Source: Eubacteriales bacterium (GTDB lineage: Bacteria > Bacillota > Clostridia > Lachnospirales > Lachnospiraceae). From it: a DNA stretch of 47,573 nucleotides. The notes under the pieces were generated by a model. That model did no database searches and was not told the DNA's origin. It saw only the letters and a list, made by a program, of their open reading frames with translations. The position numbers were made by a program, and so were the translations under genes. Shown here one piece after another: positions 13,015 through 20,743 of the stretch (position 1 is its first letter; the number at the start of each line of letters is the position of its first letter). Location: NCBI GenBank assembly GCA_030536575.1, contig JAUNPS010000037.1, positions 1 through 47,573 of the forward strand, read 5' to 3'.

Positions 13015-15804
13015 ATGCTACAAATCAAGAACATATCAAAACAGTACCAAACCGGCGATCTTGTTCAAGATGCCCTTCGGGATGTGAATGTTAGTCTTAG
13101 GGATAACGAGTTTGTCTCTATACTTGGGCCAAGCGGCTCTGGCAAGACAACTTTGCTCAACATTATTGGCGGTCTGGAACGTTACGACAGCGGGGATCTG
13201 ATTATTAATGGAATCTCAACAAAAAAATATAAGGACAGAGATTGGGATTCTTATCGAAATCATACCATTGGATTTGTGTTTCAGAGCTATAACTTGATCC
13301 CCCATCAGTCTATTCTTTCTAATGTTGAACTGGCACTGACGATTGCTGGTATCTCTCGCAGTGAACGTCGCAAACGTGCAAAAAAGGCTCTGGAAGAGGT
13401 TGGTCTTGGAGATCAGCTTCATAAGAAACCGAATCAGATGTCCGGCGGTCAGATGCAGCGTGTTGCTATTGCTCGCGCATTAGTCAATAATCCGGATGTC
13501 CTTTTAGCAGACGAACCGACCGGTGCGTTGGATACGGAAACCAGCATACAGGTTATGGAACTTTTAAAGAAGGTGGCCAAAGATAAATTAGTCGTTATGG
13601 TTACCCACAACCCTGAACTCGCAGAAAAATACTCTACTCGTATCATTAGACTGCGTGATGGCAGAATTATAGATGATTCTGATCCTTATACACCTGCAGA
13701 AGCAGCGAAAGAACCGACTCATAAGAACATGGGAAAAGCGAAAATGTCCTTTGCTACTTCTCTTTCCCTGAGTTTTAACAATTTGCGTACAAAAAAAGGA
13801 CGGACACTCCTAACTTCGTTTGCCGGTTCTATTGGTATTATCGGTATCGCATTAATTTTGGCTTTATCAACAGGTGTAAATGAATATATTTCAGATATCC
13901 AGAAAGACACGATGTCCTCCTACCCAATTACAATCAGTGCGGAGACACTGGATATGTCCGATGTGATGGGGATGCACAACGAAATGATGAGGGGTAGCAA
14001 TGGAAATTCAGAAGAGAAATCTGAAATATTAGATGGTGTTTATGCTGATAATAGTTCTCTGGAATCCGCAGAGGTAATACTTTCCAGCGTGACAGAAAAC
14101 GACCTTACGGCATTCAAACGGTATTTGGATGATCCAGATAGTGAAATACAGCAATATTTGGGTGAAAATGGCGTTATTTACTCTTACGATATCAATTTCG
14201 ATGTATATGCTTATGACAACGATGGTGTGCTAATTAATACCGATACTGATACGGAAAATGTAAATGATTCTGGCTCCAGCAATTTTGCAAGTATGATGGG
14301 CAAAATGAGCAGCATGCAGGGAATGCCCGGTATGATGGAAGGAACAACATCCTCTTCTGGTGCGGAAAACTTTTCTGAATTAACTGTTGGCTCAAATGGC
14401 GCTGTAGTTAGTCAGATATTAACGGATAGTTATGATATCCTTTATGGTACGTGGCCAGAAAACTATGATGAAGTAGTACTCGTTTTAGACGAAAATAATG
14501 CTATTTCCACCGATATATTGTACCAGCTTGGATTCATTACAGCAGATGAATACAAAGAGATTGTGGATGCGATTGCAAAAGGCGAAGAAACCTTGGGGCA
14601 GAGGTGGGATTACAGCAAGATATGTGAGCATAGTTTCTATTTGGTTCCAGCCAGCGACCATTATATTGAGAATGAAGACGGAACTTTTTCTCACATTACC
14701 GATACAAATATAGAAACAGAACAGCTCTTGGAAAATGCAATAGAGTTGAGAATTACAGGCATAATTTGTCCGGCAGAGGGTGCTGCTAATGCAACAATCA
14801 GTACTGCTGTTGCGTACACTTCAAAACTTACTGACTATGTAATTGACCGTTGCAATTCCAGTAATGTCGTTTCGGCGCAGCAAGCGACTCCGGAAACAAA
14901 TGTATTAACAGGTATGAATTTTGAAGCGGCAGATAATGCCCAAAAGATAGAAGATGCCTCGACCTATCTTTTAAGTCTTGGTATTTCAGATAAGGCAACC
15001 TTTTATCAGATGATTGCGTACTATTCAGCAAATGAAGCGACTGAACAACAAGCGCAAGTTATATCTGGAGCGGATATGGGTGGTATAACTATGGACGAGG
15101 CAACAATGGCGGCTGCTTTGGAACAATGGCTTGCAAATTCGCCAGACGAAGAAATCTTAGTGTCCATTTATGATGAGTACATTAAAGGTGCGTCTTACGA
15201 GGACAACATGGCAAATTTCGGAAGAATCAATTATGACGCACCATCTTCTATTAGCATTTATACAGACAGCTTTGAAGATAAGGAAGCCATCGCCCGCTGC
15301 ATAGAACATTACAATGAAACGGTTGACAGTGATACGCAGATTACATATACGGATTATGTAGCACTTTTGACAAGCTCCATTACATCTATTGTAAATGTAA
15401 TTTCGTATGTATTAATTGCTTTTGTTGCGGTATCATTGATTGTTTCCTGCATCATGATTGGAATTATTACGCACATATCCGTATTGGAACGCACAAAAGA
15501 GATCGGCATTCTTCGAGCTTTGGGTGCTTCAAAAAGAAATATCTCTCAGGTGTTTAATGCCGAAACCTTTATCATCGGACTTTGTGCTGGTCTTTTGGGA
15601 ATTGCCGTATCAACTTTGCTTACAATACCGATTAACATGCTAATTCAGGTTCTTCTTGGTGCAGATACTTTGAGCGCATCACTGTCTCTGACTTCAGCGG
15701 TTTGGCTCGTGTTACTCAGCATGATTATTACAGTAATCGGTGGTTTGCTTCCGGCAAGAAAAGCAGCGAAAAAAGACCCTGTAGTTGCTCTCCGTACCGA
15801 ATAA
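13015..15804 (+). CDS. MacB/FtsX-type ABC protein (ATPase fused to permease)
   Basis: The 929-residue protein starts with a MacB/LolD-type ATPase: Walker A G-P-S-G-S-G-K-T-T at 38-46, signature M-S-G-G-Q-M-Q-R, Walker B L-L-A-D-E-P-T-G-A-L-D, then V-T-H-N for the H-loop. TM1 lies at about 265-290, followed by a large extracellular domain of about 480 residues, and then three helices with an FtsX C-terminal domain (L-E-R-T-K-E-I-G-I-L-R-A-L-G-A-S). This family couples ATP use to movements of an outside domain and often handles antimicrobial peptides or cell-envelope signals rather than classical transport. AGGAGG lies 11 nt before the ATG, and the gene begins 36 nt after exporter B, so it belongs to the same MarR-controlled operon. 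Confidence 0.92.
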   Translation: MLQIKNISKQYQTGDLVQDALRDVNVSLRDNEFVSILGPSGSGKTTLLNIIGGLERYDSGDLIINGISTKKYKDRDWDSYRNHTIGFVFQSYNLIPHQSILSNVELALTIAGISRSERRKRAKKALEEVGLGDQLHKKPNQMSGGQMQRVAIARALVNNPDVLLADEPTGALDTETSIQVMELLKKVAKDKLVVMVTHNPELAEKYSTRIIRLRDGRIIDDSDPYTPAEAAKEPTHKNMGKAKMSFATSLSLSFNNLRTKKGRTLLTSFAGSIGIIGIALILALSTGVNEYISDIQKDTMSSYPITISAETLDMSDVMGMHNEMMRGSNGNSEEKSEILDGVYADNSSLESAEVILSSVTENDLTAFKRYLDDPDSEIQQYLGENGVIYSYDINFDVYAYDNDGVLINTDTDTENVNDSGSSNFASMMGKMSSMQGMPGMMEGTTSSSGAENFSELTVGSNGAVVSQILTDSYDILYGTWPENYDEVVLVLDENNAISTDILYQLGFITADEYKEIVDAIAKGEETLGQRWDYSKICEHSFYLVPASDHYIENEDGTFSHITDTNIETEQLLENAIELRITGIICPAEGAANATISTAVAYTSKLTDYVIDRCNSSNVVSAQQATPETNVLTGMNFEAADNAQKIEDASTYLLSLGISDKATFYQMIAYYSANEATEQQAQVISGADMGGITMDEATMAAALEQWLANSPDEEILVSIYDEYIKGASYEDNMANFGRINYDAPSSISIYTDSFEDKEAIARCIEHYNETVDSDTQITYTDYVALLTSSITSIVNVISYVLIAFVAVSLIVSCIMIGIITHISVLERTKEIGILRALGASKRNISQVFNAETFIIGLCAGLLGIAVSTLLTIPINMLIQVLLGADTLSASLSLTSAVWLVLLSMIITVIGGLLPARKAAKKDPVVALRTE

Positions 15805-15861
15805 GAAAATCCATAACAAATTGTCTTAACAGAATTACAGGCTCCAACAGGCCGAAAGATA

Positions 15862-15911
15862 AAACCGCAGAAATGTGTGAGAAAATTTATCTCTACACAC
15901 TTCTGCGGTTT
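15862..15911 (+). terminator. strong terminator after the exporter operon
   Basis: AAACCGCAGAAATGTGT and ACACACTTCTGCGGTTT pair over 17 bp with one wobble, separated by a 16-nt loop. The stem ends in TTT. It lies about 60 nt after the MacB-like stop codon. Confidence 0.8.
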
Positions 15912-15932
15912 CCCATTATATCAATTCTGCTA

Positions 15933-16052
15933 TTACATATTAGGATACCATCTCAACAAATCGCTGCGCCCTTCTTCCTCCAACTTCTCAACAGCATATT
16001 TCAACCTCTCGTCTGGTGTCGAGATTTCACCGACGCAGGGGATTTTTCTCGA
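15933..16052 (-). pseudogene. C-terminal remnant of an unknown small gene
   Basis: A minus-strand frame of 39 codons bounded by stops reads IPCVGEISTPDERLKYAVEK and ends L-L-R-W-Y-P-N-M. It is hydrophilic and protein-like but has no start codon; the frame just upstream (MKVLGSVVFKTG) is offset. It is probably the tail of a decayed gene. I do not recognise the family. Confidence 0.35.
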
Positions 16053-16299
16053 CTACGCCCGTTTTAAACACAACACTTCCCAAAACTTTCATTAAAAATA
16101 TACTTTTTTTACAGGTATTACCCTTTAGGGAAGTATACCATGTAGCCATTCAGCTTGTGAAATGATATAAGTTTCTTCTTTTTTCTATTACCACACGCTC
16201 CAATTAATCGGCTTTTATTATAGAAGGGCTTTTCTACTCTTTCAGAGCAAGATTCGCTAAAGCGGCTCGAAACTCACTTTCGTGATTTTGACCGCCTAG

Positions 16300-16411
16300 C
16301 AATCTTGATGGGGATTCTGCTCCCCATACCCTCAGAAGGCGCACATTTTTACAAATGTGCAGTTGGCTCCTATTAAAAATAGTCGCAGCGTGACAGCAAA
16401 GCACTGTCACG
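16300..16411. other. candidate origin of transfer (oriT)
   Basis: Just upstream of mobC are three compact stems: TGGGGA/TCCCCA (16309-16314, 16321-16326), GCACATTT/AAATGTGC (16341-16348, 16353-16360) and CGTGACAG/CTGTCACG (16389-16396, 16404-16411). On the minus strand the second stem runs into GTGCGCC (complement of 16338-16344). This heptamer matches the nick-site core of RSF1010/R1162-type origins (AAGTGCGCC), where an inverted repeat also precedes the nick. Position next to the relaxase genes supports it. The nick position is inferred by resemblance only. Confidence 0.55.
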
Positions 16412-16425
16412 GGAAAGGAAAAATT

Positions 16426-16863
16426 ATGGCAAGACCAAAAAAGGAAAAAGAACTGAAACATACGCACCGCATTTATCTCCGGCTCACAGATACAGAATAT
16501 GAAATCGTCACTACTAATGCGAAAAACGCAAATCTTCCACTGGCAGAATATGCCCGGAAACAGGTGATGAATAAAAAAGTAATCGTCAAATATGAACTTG
16601 TAGCAGACCTGCCTGAACTAAAAAAACTGATTGCCGAGTTTGGAAAAATCGGAAGCAACCTTAACCAGATTGCCCGTCACTTCAACAGCGGCGGCATCCA
16701 CTCACAGGAAATGCGGAAAGCAATCAATCAAAGTATTACCAGAATTTACGAAATGAAATATGAAGTGCTGAAATTAGCCGGAGATTTTACTACGGCTGCG
16801 AAACAGCATGGACAAGGAAACGAAGGAGATTTGAATGGCAATCCTGAAACACGTAACGAGTAA
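16426..16863 (+). CDS. mobC: MobC-like relaxosome accessory protein
   Basis: The 145-residue basic protein begins M-A-R-P-K-K-E-K-E and has a ribbon-helix-helix-like N-terminal part (I-Y-L-R-L-T-D-T-E-Y-E-I). The MobC family segment comes next: I-G-S-N-L-N-Q-I-A-R-H-F-N-S-G-G at about 78-93. MobC proteins bind oriT and help the relaxase open the strands around the nick. GGAAAGG precedes the ATG at 16426. The gene overlaps the relaxase gene by 29 nt, so the two are co-translated, and it lies directly after the candidate oriT, where it may also repress its own promoter. Confidence 0.9.
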   Translation: MARPKKEKELKHTHRIYLRLTDTEYEIVTTNAKNANLPLAEYARKQVMNKKVIVKYELVADLPELKKLIAEFGKIGSNLNQIARHFNSGGIHSQEMRKAINQSITRIYEMKYEVLKLAGDFTTAAKQHGQGNEGDLNGNPETRNE

Positions 16864-18478
16864 AAATGCGGATTATGGAGAAGCACAGCGTTATCTCATG
16901 TTCAAACATGATGAATACACAGGCAAGCCAATACTCGACGAACATTGGGAACTTATTCCCCGTGAAGAATATTACCTTGATGGGATAAACTGCAATCCAT
17001 TTACTTTCGATGTGGAATGTGCAGAGTTAAACACACAGTACCATAAAAACCAGACTTATGATGAAATCAAATCCCATCATTATATTCTCAGCTTCGATCC
17101 GAAAGATGCAGAGGAAAATGGTCTGACGGGAGAGCAGGCGCAGAAGCTCGGACTGGAATACGCACAGAAAAATTTCCCCGGACATCAGGCTCTCATCTGT
17201 ACCCACATGGACGGGAATAATGAAAGCGGCAATATCCATGTGCATATTGTAATCAACAGCCTCCGCAAATACGATATAGAGAAGCAACCTTTTATGACTC
17301 AAAGGAGCGAATTTCGTGCCGGATGCAAACACCATTTAACAAAAGATTACCTGATTCACCTAAAACAATCCGTCATGGATATATGCCACCGGGAGCATCT
17401 TCATCAAGTGGATCTGCTTACTCCTGCAGAAAAGAAAATAACAGAACGTGAGTACCATGCCTGCCGCCGAGGACAGAGAAACATGGATAAGCGCAACGAA
17501 AAGATGCTTTCAGAAGGGATTGCTCCACGCAAAACAAAATTCCAGACACAGAAAGACTTTCTCCGTACAGCGATTGAGGATACCGCCGCTTCTGCCCACA
17601 GTCTGGAAGAATTTCAAAATCTGCTTATGGAGAAATATCACGTCACACTGAAAATCAGCCGTGGCCGTTTCAGTTATCTTCATCCGGAACGCAGTAAACC
17701 GATTACCGGAAAGAATCTCGGTACCCATTATGAAGAAAAATATCTGCTCCCACTGTTTGAAAAAAATGCAGAACAGCAAATTTCGGATATTGTTCCAAAA
17801 CAGCCATTGCCAGAGAGTGATACTTCTTCTGCTCCGTCTGTTTCAATGCCGGAACAAAAAGCAGATATGCCAGCTTTCATTTTCATCAAATCCGATCTCC
17901 GGCTTGTGGTAGATCTGCAGCAATGTGTGAAAGCACAGCAAAGTCAGGCTTATGCCCAACGAGTAAAGCTGTCCAACCTGCAGCAAATGGCAAAAACCGT
18001 CGCTTATGTGCAAGAGCATGGATATGATACACAAGAAGATTTACAGAATGCTTTCTCCGAAGCACAGTCACAGACCGCAGAAATACGGAAAGCCTTGCGC
18101 TCCACAGAGCAGAAATTGAAAGAAGTGAATGAACAGATTCACTACACCGGACAATATCTGGCGAATAAATCCGTTTACAGCCAGTTCCTGAAATCCAAAA
18201 ACAAGAAACTTTTCCGGCAGGAACACCAAGCGGAAATTACTCTCTATGAGACTGCCCGGAAAATTTTGCAGGAACGCTCTGGCGGCAAAAAGCTGCCTTC
18301 CATGAAAACCTTAAAAGCGGAAAAAGAAAAATTGACCACCTTGAAAAACAGCCAGTATGAAGCATACCAGAATCTTCGTGGGTATGAGAAAGAACTGAAA
18401 ACCGTCTGTGCGAATGTAGATGTGATTTTAGGGAAAGACCATTCCCGTCAGGTGGAGAAAAGCCATGATATATCCTAA
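16835..18478 (+). CDS. relaxase/mobilisation nuclease (MobA/VirD2 family)
   Basis: The 547-residue protein nicks oriT and stays attached to the transferred strand. The metal-binding motif is H124-x-D ... H135-x-H137 (T-H-M-D-G, then I-H-V-H-I-V-I-N-S), the classical three-histidine motif of MOB-P relaxases. The catalytic tyrosine should be in the first 30 residues (Tyr14 or Tyr20). Residues after about 350 are predicted long helices rich in K, E and Q, a typical non-catalytic tail. GAAGGAGATTTGA precedes the ATG. It forms a two-gene unit with mobC and is followed by a terminator. It is probably the ICE's own relaxase, since no other is present in the window. Confidence 0.92.
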   Translation: MAILKHVTSKNADYGEAQRYLMFKHDEYTGKPILDEHWELIPREEYYLDGINCNPFTFDVECAELNTQYHKNQTYDEIKSHHYILSFDPKDAEENGLTGEQAQKLGLEYAQKNFPGHQALICTHMDGNNESGNIHVHIVINSLRKYDIEKQPFMTQRSEFRAGCKHHLTKDYLIHLKQSVMDICHREHLHQVDLLTPAEKKITEREYHACRRGQRNMDKRNEKMLSEGIAPRKTKFQTQKDFLRTAIEDTAASAHSLEEFQNLLMEKYHVTLKISRGRFSYLHPERSKPITGKNLGTHYEEKYLLPLFEKNAEQQISDIVPKQPLPESDTSSAPSVSMPEQKADMPAFIFIKSDLRLVVDLQQCVKAQQSQAYAQRVKLSNLQQMAKTVAYVQEHGYDTQEDLQNAFSEAQSQTAEIRKALRSTEQKLKEVNEQIHYTGQYLANKSVYSQFLKSKNKKLFRQEHQAEITLYETARKILQERSGGKKLPSMKTLKAEKEKLTTLKNSQYEAYQNLRGYEKELKTVCANVDVILGKDHSRQVEKSHDIS

Positions 18479-18500
18479 CTTTTCTATTATAAATTTCCCC

Positions 18501-18546
18501 AAAAATCCCCCGGCTCAATCATTAAAGATATTACCGGGGGATTTTT
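18501..18546. terminator. bidirectional terminator between the relaxase and the Rpn nuclease
   Basis: AAAAATCCCCCGG (18501-18513) pairs perfectly with CCGGGGGATTTTT (18534-18546). The A/T ends give T-tracts on both strands, serving the convergent relaxase and nuclease genes. Confidence 0.9.
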
Positions 18547-18554
18547 CATAAGTC

Positions 18555-19505
18555 CTATTTTTGCAGCATACTGGAATATTTTGCTTTATCAGAATCCGGA
18601 ACTTTCAATGCCGCCATCGCCTGATCTGCTGTCATTTTCAATGTCTCCATTAGATTCTGTATCGCTCTTAACGTACCAATCTCAATTCCTTTTTCTTCTA
18701 CGCCTTTACTCAGATTACACATGGTCTGCACCTCACTTTCCAATGTCTTTGTCATTTTAATATTGAAATCATCCTGCAGGATTTTCTTTTTCTCCTCCGG
18801 CGCTTTCTCCGAAGAAAGAAGCACATCCAACAGTTTCAGTATACCGGCATATTTATCATCCCCGGAATGTCCCAGACAGATAATCACCGCCGTAAGTAAA
18901 TCATAGTTTTCTTTTGCTTCAACCACATCTCCCACCAGATTTTCTTCCTGAATGAAATATCGGTTAATCGTGTTTTCACGATTCTTTGGTGGGTTAGCAC
19001 ATACCCATATAGAATAGACTTTTTTAATCTTCTCATAATGGGAATCCGTAAATTCCACTCCATATTGGGAAGAAACCATGCGGCTGCAATAATAAATGCC
19101 ACGCTTGATGATAGGGTATCCCGGATAAAAGTCATTTTGTGCTTCTACGTTTATAATCAAGCTGATCGGCTCGCCCGTATGCGGCGCTGTCGCATAAAAC
19201 CGGATGTCATAAGTAACCGTACCCTCTTTTATTGTACTGTCTTCCGTTTTTCCACCCTTGATCTGCTCACCCTCGTCCGAAATTTCTTCATCGGGATTTA
19301 CTGCTGTTTTCGCAACCTGTGGTTCACCCTCTATATAATTCCCGGCAATCTCCTCCACATCCAAATCCCGGTATTCTTCTATACAGCTTTTCATAATCCA
19401 CGCAAGGATGATTTTATTAGCCAGAAGCCGTTTACAGGCGGCATCATAAGCTGCCTTATCTCCGGCTGCAGTAATATTTTTCGCAAGTGTATTTTCAATT
19501 TCCAT
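18555..19505 (-). CDS. Rpn-like PD-(D/E)xK nuclease / putative transposase family protein
   Basis: The 316-residue protein resembles the Firmicute branch of recombination-promoting nucleases. A likely active site is Asp100 (T-Y-D-I-R-F) with Glu121-x-Gln123 in N-V-E-A-Q-N-D, the E-x-Q variant of the PD-(D/E)xK core. Y-Y-C-S-R-M and V-Y-S-I-W-V-C follow, as in the family. The C-terminal part (about 245-316) is a helical tail with an acidic A-L-K-V-P-D-S-D-K-A-K-Y segment. GGAGGGAG lies before the ATG. It stands alone between two terminators, separate from transfer and mobilisation operons, like an independently acquired gene. Rpn proteins of E. coli stimulate RecA-independent recombination, and some act in phage defence; which applies here is unknown. 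Confidence 0.8.
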   Translation of the reverse strand: MEIENTLAKNITAAGDKAAYDAACKRLLANKIILAWIMKSCIEEYRDLDVEEIAGNYIEGEPQVAKTAVNPDEEISDEGEQIKGGKTEDSTIKEGTVTYDIRFYATAPHTGEPISLIINVEAQNDFYPGYPIIKRGIYYCSRMVSSQYGVEFTDSHYEKIKKVYSIWVCANPPKNRENTINRYFIQEENLVGDVVEAKENYDLLTAVIICLGHSGDDKYAGILKLLDVLLSSEKAPEEKKKILQDDFNIKMTKTLESEVQTMCNLSKGVEEKGIEIGTLRAIQNLMETLKMTADQAMAALKVPDSDKAKYSSMLQK

Positions 19506-19612
19506 CTGCCGCAGTTCTCCCTCCTGTCTGTCCTATCTGTTTCAAGTTTATCTTATCATAAATCTCCCTAAGAATCTATATGCTATTTCTAATACTATTT
19601 TGAAATAATTGT

Positions 19613-19652
19613 GAAAAAAAGAAGAAGCTCCAGCTTTCCAATCGCCGGAACT
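19613..19652 (-). terminator. terminator at the end of the transfer operon
   Basis: On the minus strand AGTTCCGGC pairs with GCTGGAGCT (19644-19652 and 19626-19634) with two wobble pairs. A TTCTTC spacer and then seven T follow. It comes 12 nt after the YodL-gene stop codon. Confidence 0.75.
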
Positions 19653-19664
19653 CCTTCCCTTCAC

Positions 19665-20516
19665 TTATTTCCGTCTACGCTCCATATCCTCCGTTACAGC
19701 CATCTGCGGCGCAGATTTTCCGCTTCTTCTCTCAATCTCCGCCTGCTTTAAATGCAGACGGTCTAACACAGAAATCCGTTTCCCGATCTTCCGGGGCTTC
19801 GATGGCAGATTATTCATGCGGCCATCAATCATGTTATAGTTTTGTTCTTCCGTCATTTCCGCACTCCGCAGATATTCTCCGTTCTCATAGTATTTCTGCC
19901 AGTTCTCCATTGGCGGTTTCTGCTTTTCCGGTTCCGGAACGGCAGGTACAGGATTTAGGTATTCTCTGATCTGCTTTTTTACTGTCTCATCAAATTCATG
20001 ACAGACCTGATCCACCACAACTTTTCCTTTCTCGTCAAGCACCACACCGGCGGCTGACCGTCCATATTCCATATGCTCCATCAGGAAGAACTCTTTTCCG
20101 TCTATGATAATACTATCATAAGCAAGCCAGCTCCCCTCTTTTCCCTCGATATGGAAATCCGTGGTGTCATAGGAAACCAATGCGCCAGACGAACCGTTGC
20201 GGATAAATCCTGCAATTACCGTAAAGCCCTCTTTCTCTACATAATAAGCAGTCACTTCCCCGGCATGGTTCAGCACCAGCACATCACTGACACTGATGGA
20301 ATGTCCATGAAATTTGCGGGGCGGCTGTCTGTCAAACCGTTCCCGGATACTCCCCGGTGTATCTGCAGGCAGCATCCGTCCGAGGTATTTCTGTTCATAG
20401 TTCCCATACCGTATCTGGATTTGATTCTTCTGCAGCGTTTCATAGGAACGGAACCGAATATCCCGGTTTTCCGGCACATTCTTTAACTGATATAGGGCAA
20501 ATTGATTGATCTCCAT
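19665..20516 (-). CDS. YodL / DUF4316-type accessory protein
   Basis: The 283-residue protein starts with a YodL domain (Y-Q-L-K-N-V-P-E-N-R-D-I-R-F-R-S-Y and G-R-M-L-P-A-D-T-P, about 1-60). A repeat of the pattern F-H-G-H-S-I-S-V-S-D-V-L-V-L-N (about 70-85) is shared with the neighbouring 1,505-residue protein. The C-terminus is basic and helical, with I-S-V-L-D-R-L-H-L-K-Q, matching DUF4316. Function is unknown; these domains occur in accessory proteins of conjugative elements and phages that are thought to act on entering DNA. The ATG overlaps the TTRAP stop codon (TAATG), so it is co-translated with TTRAP. Confidence 0.8.
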   Translation of the reverse strand: MEINQFALYQLKNVPENRDIRFRSYETLQKNQIQIRYGNYEQKYLGRMLPADTPGSIRERFDRQPPRKFHGHSISVSDVLVLNHAGEVTAYYVEKEGFTVIAGFIRNGSSGALVSYDTTDFHIEGKEGSWLAYDSIIIDGKEFFLMEHMEYGRSAAGVVLDEKGKVVVDQVCHEFDETVKKQIREYLNPVPAVPEPEKQKPPMENWQKYYENGEYLRSAEMTEEQNYNMIDGRMNNLPSKPRKIGKRISVLDRLHLKQAEIERRSGKSAPQMAVTEDMERRRK

Positions 20517-20743
20517 TACTCGTCCTCCATCGGCTCCTGCCTATACGGTTCCAAATCCATTGCCGAAAAATCACGGTCTGAAATGCGCCCCATCTTATCC
20601 AGCGTACTGTTGACAAGGGCAAGCATTTCCGCATCTTCTTTCAGAAAGGGGATCACGCCCCGTATCTCCCTCATGGTCTGCTGTCGGTTCTCCTTCTCAA
20701 ACATTGCCATAATCAAATACTCGTTCTCATCAAATTTCCTCAT
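20516..20743 (-). CDS. transposon-transfer assisting protein (TTRAP family)
   Basis: The 75-residue acidic helical protein matches the TTRAP family: F-D-E-N-E-Y-L-I-M-A-M-F near the start and L-K-E-D-A-E-M-L-A-L-V-N-S-T-L-D-K-M in the middle. The family is named for a presumed helper role in transfer of conjugative transposons; the mechanism is not known. The start overlaps the preceding stop (ATGA) and its own stop overlaps the YodL start, so three genes are tightly coupled. Confidence 0.85.
   Translation of the reverse strand: MRKFDENEYLIMAMFEKENRQQTMREIRGVIPFLKEDAEMLALVNSTLDKMGRISDRDFSAMDLEPYRQEPMEDE

Larger units (their letters stand above)
15912..16425. other. intergenic region before the mobilisation genes
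   Basis: About 510 nt without an intact gene. It holds a short broken minus-strand reading frame (15933-16052), then AT-rich sequence without recognisable content (about 16090-16230), and then the candidate oriT with three hairpins (16309-16411). Confidence 0.6.
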
